Positions 63,859 to 64,000 of a DNA stretch of 64,000 bases are shown here, piece by piece. The notes under the pieces were generated by a model. That model was not told where the DNA came from. It saw nothing but the letters and a program-made list of their open reading frames with translations, and made no database searches. Origin of the DNA: Opitutales bacterium UBA5694 (lineage in GTDB: Bacteria; Verrucomicrobiota; Verrucomicrobiia; Opitutales; Opitutaceae); assembly GCA_002420185.1 (NCBI GenBank), contig DIHO01000017.1, positions 14,790 through 78,789 on the forward strand. Reading direction: 5' to 3'. Both the position numbers and the translations under genes were made by a program. How positions within the stretch are numbered: position 1 is the first letter of the stretch; each line of letters begins with the position of its first letter.

Positions 63859-64000
63859 CTAATGCTGCCGTAACATTATAGTTAATGCTCCTTATAAATT
63901 GTTTAAATCGTTATCAGAAAGTTATTTATAATATTTATAGGGTAATATTTAATCGGGGAAATAAATGCTTACTGCCGTATAGCTGCCACTAAAAACATTA

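Noticed and set aside
1..64000. CRISPR arrays, tRNA, rRNA and prophage genes
   Set aside because: No regular spaced repeats, no tRNA T-loop patterns in the gaps examined, and no integrase or phage structural genes were recognised.

Overview
The window looks like a chromosomal segment from a member of the Verrucomicrobiota (Opitutae/Puniceicoccales-like) or a close PVC relative. This is an inference from gene content: many S1 formylglycine sulfatases, PVC-type membrane-bound dehydrogenase/heme proteins, remnants of planctomycete-type cytochrome (PSCyt1/DUF1587) and DUF1501 genes, 3-keto-disaccharide hydrolase (DUF1080) genes, xylose-isomerase-like TIM barrels, and a long PurF of the Bacteroidetes/Verrucomicrobia kind. 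No rRNA, tRNA, CRISPR array or intact insertion sequence was recognised.

Layout. 1-5.2 kb: partial purF (minus), a small conserved protein, a badly decayed membrane-anchored VWA-domain gene and a hypothetical secreted protein. 5.3-22 kb: sulfatase 1, a PhoD-like C-terminal remnant, a DEAD-box RNA helicase, sulfatase 2 followed by a sulfatase C-terminal scrap, a sugar isomerase/epimerase, a heme protein, sulfatase 3, a PQQ-type sugar dehydrogenase, a GntP permease and a frameshifted sulfatase without a signal peptide. 22-29 kb: TonB-receptor remnant, a large glycosyltransferase, an MFS-transporter pseudogene, about 0.7 kb of AT-rich non-coding DNA, a GH128-type glucanase carrying a beta/gamma-crystallin domain, and a DUF1501 remnant. 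29-37 kb: EamA transporter, a 23-bp inverted repeat, a sulfatase with an unusual active-site motif, a DUF1080 remnant, a Tat-exported sialidase-like protein, a dead sulfatase, a four-helix-bundle-protein remnant and another intact sulfatase. 37-47 kb: a PIG-L deacetylase / sialate O-acetylesterase / frameshifted DUF1330 operon, a PVC heme dehydrogenase, an amidohydrolase pseudogene, a sulfatase, a TIM-barrel pseudogene, a DUF1080 protein and an enolase-superfamily remnant. 47-64 kb: two RND pump genes (one with its adaptor), PSCyt remnants, two more sulfatases, an aldehyde dehydrogenase and an iron-alcohol-dehydrogenase remnant.

Function. The intact genes describe extracellular and periplasmic processing of sulfated, acetylated polysaccharides: eight sulfatases with an intact frame plus one with a single frameshift, acetyl-removing esterase and deacetylase, exo-sialidase-like and endo-glucanase enzymes, PQQ/heme oxidation of sugars, uptake of sugar acids (GntP) and isomerisation in the cytoplasm.

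The most striking property of the window is decay. About 20 gene remnants can be read by joining frames, and most belong to the same catabolic families as the surviving genes. Housekeeping and efflux genes are intact. This pattern fits a lineage that expanded a sulfated-glycan catabolism repertoire and is now losing it, as might happen in a host-associated bacterium. That lifestyle is an inference only.
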